This document shows positions 60,307 to 64,000 of a stretch of 64,000 nt of DNA, piece after piece. The position numbers and the translations under genes are program-made. This DNA is from Saprospiraceae bacterium UBA2329 (lineage in GTDB: Bacteria; Bacteroidota; Bacteroidia; Chitinophagales; Saprospiraceae), in NCBI GenBank assembly GCA_002344975.1, contig DDUV01000060.1, positions 9,410-73,409 of the forward strand. The letters are read 5' to 3'. The number at the start of each line of letters is the position of its first letter. The first letter of the stretch is position 1. The notes under the pieces are model-generated. The model saw nothing but the letters and a program-made list of their open reading frames with translations, was not told the DNA's origin and did no database searches.

Positions 60307-61542
60307 ATGAAAAACCTGCTGCAGGAATACAAAGCTCAACGCCCGGAAATTATTTTTGAATGGGCCGACCCCGAAACCGGCGCCGAGGGCTGGATCGTCA
60401 TCAACTCTTTGCGCAATGGCGCGGCCGGCGGCGGCACCCGTATGCGCGCAGGCCTCACCCGTGACGAGGTGGTTTCGCTTGCCAAAGTGATGGAAGTAAA
60501 ATTTTCGGTGGCAGGCCCTGCCATAGGCGGCGCCAAATCGGGCATCAACTTTGATCCCGGAGACCCGCGCCGAGACCTGGTTCTAAAGCGCTGGTACAAA
60601 GCCGCCCTTCCTATTCTCAAACATTACTACGGCACAGGGGGCGACCTCAACGTGGATGAACTCAAAGACGTAGTGCCCATTACCGAAGACCTCGGCCTCT
60701 GGCATCCACAGGAAGGCATCGTAAATGGCCATTTCAAAACCTCCGACGGCGAGCGCATCCGCATTATAGGGCAACTTCGCTATGGCTGCTCTAAAATCGT
60801 GGAGGATGCCAGGTATGTGCCCGACAGCCCCCAAAAATATGCCGTCGCCGATCTCATTACAGGCTATGGAGTGGCGGAATCAGTCCGGCATTATTATTCC
60901 ATTTTTAAGAATACAGATTTAAAAAACAAACGGGCCATCATCCAGGGCTGGGGCAACGTGGCGTCTGCTGCCGCTTGCTTTCTTGCCAATGAAGGCGTGC
61001 GCGTAGTCGGCATCATTGATCGCGACGGAGGTATTCTTCATCCGGAAGGCCTTACTTTGAATGAAGTAAAACACCTCTTCGACACCAAAAAAGGCAACAA
61101 GCTCAGCTCGCCCGATCTCATCCCTTTTGCAGAAGTCAACGACCGCATCTGGGATGCCGGCGCTGAAATTTTCATTCCCGGCGCAGCTTCCAAATTGCTT
61201 TCCGAACATCAGGTGCAGCGTTTGATTTCCGGCGGCCTCGAAGTAATGGCTTGCGGCGCCAATGTTCCGTTTACCGATGATGATGTTTTTTTCGGGCCTA
61301 CTGCCAACCGAACGGATGCACAAATTGCACTTATCCCGGATTTTATTGCCAACTGCGGCATGGCCCGCGTATTTGCCTACCTCATGCAGCCCGAAGTAGA
61401 ACTAACCGATGAGGCCATCTTCCAGGATGTCTCCAATATTATCAGAGCTGCATTGGCAGAAGTGTATGCGCATGAGCCTTCGGGCAAATACATAGCCGGA
61501 AAAGCATTGGAACTGGCGCTTGGTAAGCTGATGAACCAATAA
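60307..61542 (+). CDS. Glu/Leu/Phe/Val dehydrogenase family protein
   Basis: The product is 411 residues. The substrate part has GGGTRMRAGLTRDEVVSLAK and the catalytic lysine Lys77 in GGAKSGINFDP; the acid Asp in TGGDLNVDELKD follows. The Rossmann part is marked by IIQGWGNVASAAACFLANEG, a variant of GFGNVG. The length suits a leucine/valine or glutamate dehydrogenase of the Bacteroidota type. The enzyme oxidatively deaminates an amino acid with NAD(P). The substrate is not decided by sequence. Confidence 0.9.
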   Translation: MKNLLQEYKAQRPEIIFEWADPETGAEGWIVINSLRNGAAGGGTRMRAGLTRDEVVSLAKVMEVKFSVAGPAIGGAKSGINFDPGDPRRDLVLKRWYKAALPILKHYYGTGGDLNVDELKDVVPITEDLGLWHPQEGIVNGHFKTSDGERIRIIGQLRYGCSKIVEDARYVPDSPQKYAVADLITGYGVAESVRHYYSIFKNTDLKNKRAIIQGWGNVASAAACFLANEGVRVVGIIDRDGGILHPEGLTLNEVKHLFDTKKGNKLSSPDLIPFAEVNDRIWDAGAEIFIPGAASKLLSEHQVQRLISGGLEVMACGANVPFTDDDVFFGPTANRTDAQIALIPDFIANCGMARVFAYLMQPEVELTDEAIFQDVSNIIRAALAEVYAHEPSGKYIAGKALELALGKLMNQ

Positions 61543-61698
61543 GAAGTACCCGCCGCACTACCAACGAGCGCACTTCTCATTGCAGCATTTTTATGTTTTT
61601 CGGAAGCACAAACAGGCATTTTGTATCCTTTTGCATTTTTTATCGTATAAACATTGTGCATATATTTTCAGCAATTGTAGTGTTGCGTGCCTGAAAAC

Positions 61699-61729
61699 TT
61701 GCTTCGTCTGGAAAATATCAATATTTTTG
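61699..61729 (+). promoter_or_regulatory. Promoter of the OmpA-family gene
   Basis: TTG (61699-61701), 20 bases, then TATTTTTG (61722-61729). The expected start of transcription leaves a leader of about 88 bases. The rest of the gap 61543-61823 holds no gene I can support. Confidence 0.65.
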
Positions 61730-61823
61730 CTTCATCAACCGAACAAGTATTCCAACTTGGCCTTGAAACCGATTTACTATGAGAAAAACCGATTTTTTTT
61801 TCCCCACAGTAATCCCTACAATT

Positions 61824-63284
61824 ATGACTAAAAAATTCACTTTCACAGCAGTACTACTGCCGCTTCTGTGCCTGGGGCTTCATGCTCAGGAAAGCACTAA
61901 AGCAACCAACAGCGCCACTCCCAAGAACATGTGGGAAATCGGCTTACACGGAGGCCACCTATTCGTCTCCGGCGATGTTCCTTACAAGCCTGGATTTGGA
62001 GGCGGATTTCACATCCGCAAGGCAACCGACTACGTTTTCTCCTTACGCGCCGACTTCCTTGGCGGCGTTGCGCACGGAGAAGGAGTAGGACCTAGTTATG
62101 ACCCGGACCGTCGCTTCGACAATGTCTGGTTTTCCGGCACCGGCTTGGCCGTCATCAGCCTCAGCAACCTTCGCTGGGATAAGTCCGTCAGGAAAACCAA
62201 TCTCTTTGTCATGGCCGGAGGGGGTATCAATTATTTCCGTACAGAGTATATGGAATGGGATGGCGGCTCGGAACCAGAACCGCGCATGCCGAGCATTCGC
62301 GATTGGCAATTCTCTCCTCATGCAGCTATCGGTGCAGGATTGTCCTTCCGCATGGGTCCTAAGGCCAACATCGGCATCGAACACTCCGCCATGATGGGCT
62401 TTGGTCGTCGTGCCGATTATGTGGACGGTGTTGAACTGGAGGCAGGCATTCGTTCCCCCTTCCGCGACATTATTCATTACACCAGCCTGCGCCTCAACTT
62501 CAACATAGGAAATTCTTCCACTCTGTCTGAGCCGCTCTATTGGCTCAATCCTTTAGATATGGTACTCAATGACATTTCCAACATCAAATCGCAACAGGAG
62601 GCTTTCCTGCAGGATTCTGACGGTGACGGCGTCGTGGATGCCCTTGACGAAGAACCCGATACTCCGGTCAACGCCGTTGTGGATACAAAAGGCCGCGTCT
62701 TGGACAGCGACAGAGACGGTATTCCCGACCACGTTGATAAGGAGCCTTATTATACGCCTCGTCAGGGGGAAACCGTGAACAGCGAGGGAGTCGTCATCAA
62801 CCCGGTAGCTGCCGGAGGCGTCACGGAATCCAGAGTAAAAGAACTCATTGACCAAGCGCTCCAATCCTATAACCCAAGCGCTTCCGGCGCAGCTGTTGCT
62901 GAATGGTTCTTGCCTATGCTGCATTTCGCCAATGACAGCTACACCATCAAGTTTTCAGATTACGGCAATTTGGCAGGTATTGCCCGCATGATGAAATCCA
63001 ATCCAAAACTCAGATTGGTGGTTACTGGTTTTACCGATCAAACCTCCACAGAGGAGCATAACTTACGCCTGTCCTATCTCCGTGCCAAGGAGGTAGTAGA
63101 TCATTTGGTCAATAATCATGCCATCGCTCGCGGGCGCCTGATTATTCAGTACAAAGGCATGGAGGACGCCTTGGTTCCTGCCGCTTCCAGCTATCTCAAC
63201 CGCAGAGTAGAGTTCCGCTCTGCTCAGGCAGACGATGTCGAAATGGATCCTCCGGCAAACGTAAAAACAGGAGACGGTTATTAA
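61824..63284 (+). CDS. OmpA family outer membrane protein
   Basis: The product is 486 residues from MTKKFTFTAVLLPLLCLGLHAQ, a signal peptide; a Met 15 codons earlier is open but spoils it. An N-terminal barrel (about 35-250) is followed by calcium-binding thrombospondin-3-like repeats (DSDGDGVVDALDEEPD, DSDRDGIPDHVDKEP) and a C-terminal OmpA domain from about residue 365 (LHFANDSYTIKFSD, LVVTGFTDQTSTEEHN, LSYLRAKEVVDHL). It bridges the outer membrane and peptidoglycan. It has its own promoter and terminator and so is a single-gene unit. Confidence 0.92.
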   Translation: MTKKFTFTAVLLPLLCLGLHAQESTKATNSATPKNMWEIGLHGGHLFVSGDVPYKPGFGGGFHIRKATDYVFSLRADFLGGVAHGEGVGPSYDPDRRFDNVWFSGTGLAVISLSNLRWDKSVRKTNLFVMAGGGINYFRTEYMEWDGGSEPEPRMPSIRDWQFSPHAAIGAGLSFRMGPKANIGIEHSAMMGFGRRADYVDGVELEAGIRSPFRDIIHYTSLRLNFNIGNSSTLSEPLYWLNPLDMVLNDISNIKSQQEAFLQDSDGDGVVDALDEEPDTPVNAVVDTKGRVLDSDRDGIPDHVDKEPYYTPRQGETVNSEGVVINPVAAGGVTESRVKELIDQALQSYNPSASGAAVAEWFLPMLHFANDSYTIKFSDYGNLAGIARMMKSNPKLRLVVTGFTDQTSTEEHNLRLSYLRAKEVVDHLVNNHAIARGRLIIQYKGMEDALVPAASSYLNRRVEFRSAQADDVEMDPPANVKTGDGY

Positions 63285-63305
63285 TTTCTTTTTTCGGTTG
63301 ATATG

Positions 63306-63340
63306 AAAAAGCCGTTGCTCGTGGGGGCAACGGCTTTTTT
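63306..63340 (+). terminator. Intrinsic terminator of the OmpA-family gene
   Basis: GCCGTTGC and GCAACGGC form an eight-pair stem preceded by A and followed by six T, 22 bases after the stop. Confidence 0.85.
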
Positions 63341-63365
63341 ATTTGGTCATCCTCTCAAGACTACA

Positions 63366-63887
63366 TCAAAATTCAATCTTATCGCCGACGGAAATACCAA
63401 ATTTTCGGCAGTACCCTGCATTCACCTCCACCACATACAATGCAGGTTTATCTGATGCAACCGGGTCTAATGACTGCGGTTTGGTATTGCTTCTAATCGT
63501 CACAATTTGTCGCAGTTCATCCACAAATAGAATATCCAGAGGGATATAGGTATTCAGCATCCAAAACGATTGCATTTCCTGTTGCTCCATTACAAAAAGC
63601 ATGCCCTGATTTTCCTCCATTTTTCGACGCCACATCAAACCCTGCGTTCGTTTCTCATCATTGGCGGCCAACTCAATATCTATTTGAGAAATGATCTTCT
63701 TACCGTCTTTACTGATGAATTTTAATTCCCCTTGCTTAATAAATGCAGGTCCTGACATTTTGGGCGATGGTTTAGGCAGAATTGAAAAAATGATGCCCGC
63801 TATCAGCGGGATGAAAAGCAACAGCAGCAGCCAGGAACGGCGTTGCATGGTATCTTTCTTTTTACGAGTACGCGTTTGTGCAGACAT
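63366..63887 (-). CDS. DUF192 domain protein
   Basis: The product is 173 residues from MSAQTRTRKKKDTM; a Met 21 codons upstream crosses a promoter, and Met 13 residues in (MQRRSWL) is possible. One transmembrane segment (about 18-34, LLLLLFIPLIAGIIF) is followed by the DUF192 domain: ELAANDEKRTQGLMWRRKM, MLFVMEQQEMQSFWMLNTYIPLDILF and YVVEVNAGYCRKFGISVGD. Family members are small beta barrels of unknown role, usually exported. Convergent with the OmpA-family gene. Confidence 0.92.
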   Translation of the reverse strand: MSAQTRTRKKKDTMQRRSWLLLLLFIPLIAGIIFSILPKPSPKMSGPAFIKQGELKFISKDGKKIISQIDIELAANDEKRTQGLMWRRKMEENQGMLFVMEQQEMQSFWMLNTYIPLDILFVDELRQIVTIRSNTKPQSLDPVASDKPALYVVEVNAGYCRKFGISVGDKIEF

Positions 63888-63904
63888 AACTCTGGATTTT
63901 AATG

Positions 63905-63912
63905 CAAAAGTA
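63905..63912 (-). promoter_or_regulatory. Promoter -7 box for the DUF192 gene
   Basis: The minus strand reads TACTTTTG, an exact TAnnTTTG match, 17 bases before the chosen start. Confidence 0.5.
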
Positions 63913-63956
63913 AACAAAAAGAGAAAGGGGCTGAAAGCCCAAGCCTTCAACCCCTT
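63913..63956 (-). terminator. Terminator of the gene entering from the right edge
   Basis: On the minus strand AAGGGG and CCCCTT, with the inner GGGCTTTCAGCCC, make a hairpin followed by TTTCTCTTTTTG. It lies 27 bases after the TAA of the partial gene at the edge. Confidence 0.6.
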
Positions 63957-63983
63957 ATCTCATTTTATCCTAAGGAATAGGAA

Positions 63984-64000
63984 TTACTGAACGACGATCA
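63984..64000 (-). CDS. C-terminus of a gene running off the window, possible T9SS cargo
   Basis: On the minus strand the last bases read ATC GTC GTT CAG TAA, giving the ending IVVQ and a stop. T9SS type A sorting domains very often end in K-IVVQ or similar, and the terminator just downstream shows that a gene ends here. With only five residues visible this is a suggestion. Confidence 0.35.

Noticed and set aside
1..64000. tRNA or rRNA genes
   Set aside because: No T-arm consensus or rRNA core sequence was found by eye on either strand; rnpB is the only standard RNA gene recognised.

Overview
The window is a gene-dense piece of a Bacteroidota chromosome, most likely from the Saprospiria/Chitinophagia side of the phylum. 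The evidence is the type IX secretion and gliding genes (porU, porV, a PorP/SprF-family gene, gldJ), a T9SS type A C-terminal sorting domain, promoters of the Bacteroidota form (TTG, about 20 nt, then TAnnTTTG), and families largely confined to the phylum (DUF6089, DUF5522). The proposal of a Saprospiraceae-like host is an inference from protein style, such as the long HYR/dockerin-like adhesin; no rRNA is present to settle it.

Layout. 1-1.4 kb: end of a phenylacetate-CoA ligase gene, an orphan antitoxin-like gene and a xisH-xisI pair. 1.4-6.8 kb: a minus-strand lipid operon fabH-efp-accB-accC followed by an MsbA-like exporter. 6.9-13.2 kb: exported proteins of unknown role, a YkuK-type RNase H fold protein and a 1302-residue surface protein. 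13.2-13.86 kb: gene-poor and repeat-rich. 13.9-18.5 kb: a plus-strand run of methyltransferase, LuxR-type regulator, WbqC-like protein, dynamin-like GTPase and DUF3137 membrane protein. 18.5-21.9 kb: an Rpn-family remnant, an unidentified structured RNA and trkA-trkH. 22-30.4 kb: housekeeping genes and rnpB. 30.4-34.5 kb: two acyl-CoA synthetases. 34.6-43 kb: a T9SS cargo protein, an NhaC-type antiporter, an S8 protease and repeat-rich gaps. 43-49.8 kb: DUF58, YbaK, MOSC, LptE, a sigma-54 activator, a D12 adenine methylase and miaB. 49.8-59.1 kb: the T9SS/gliding locus porU-porV, porP/sprF-like, gldJ, murF. 59.1-64 kb: a degenerate ureohydrolase, an amino acid dehydrogenase, an OmpA-family protein and a DUF192 protein.

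Functional links. AccB, AccC and FabH together start fatty acid synthesis, and the exporter directly coupled to accC probably moves a lipid. PorU and PorV are the sortase and shuttle that process T9SS cargo such as the 34.6-kb protein; GldJ belongs to the associated gliding machinery. TrkA and TrkH form one potassium uptake system. Acs and the second ligase both feed short-chain acids into CoA metabolism.

Least explained elements: a promoter-driven, terminator-ended structured RNA at 18.8-19.06 kb; a dispersed intergenic repeat family built on a CTGCGCAG palindrome and seen in three gaps; the dynamin/DUF3137 module; the palindrome over the acs promoter; and a ureohydrolase-fold protein that has lost its metal-binding motifs.
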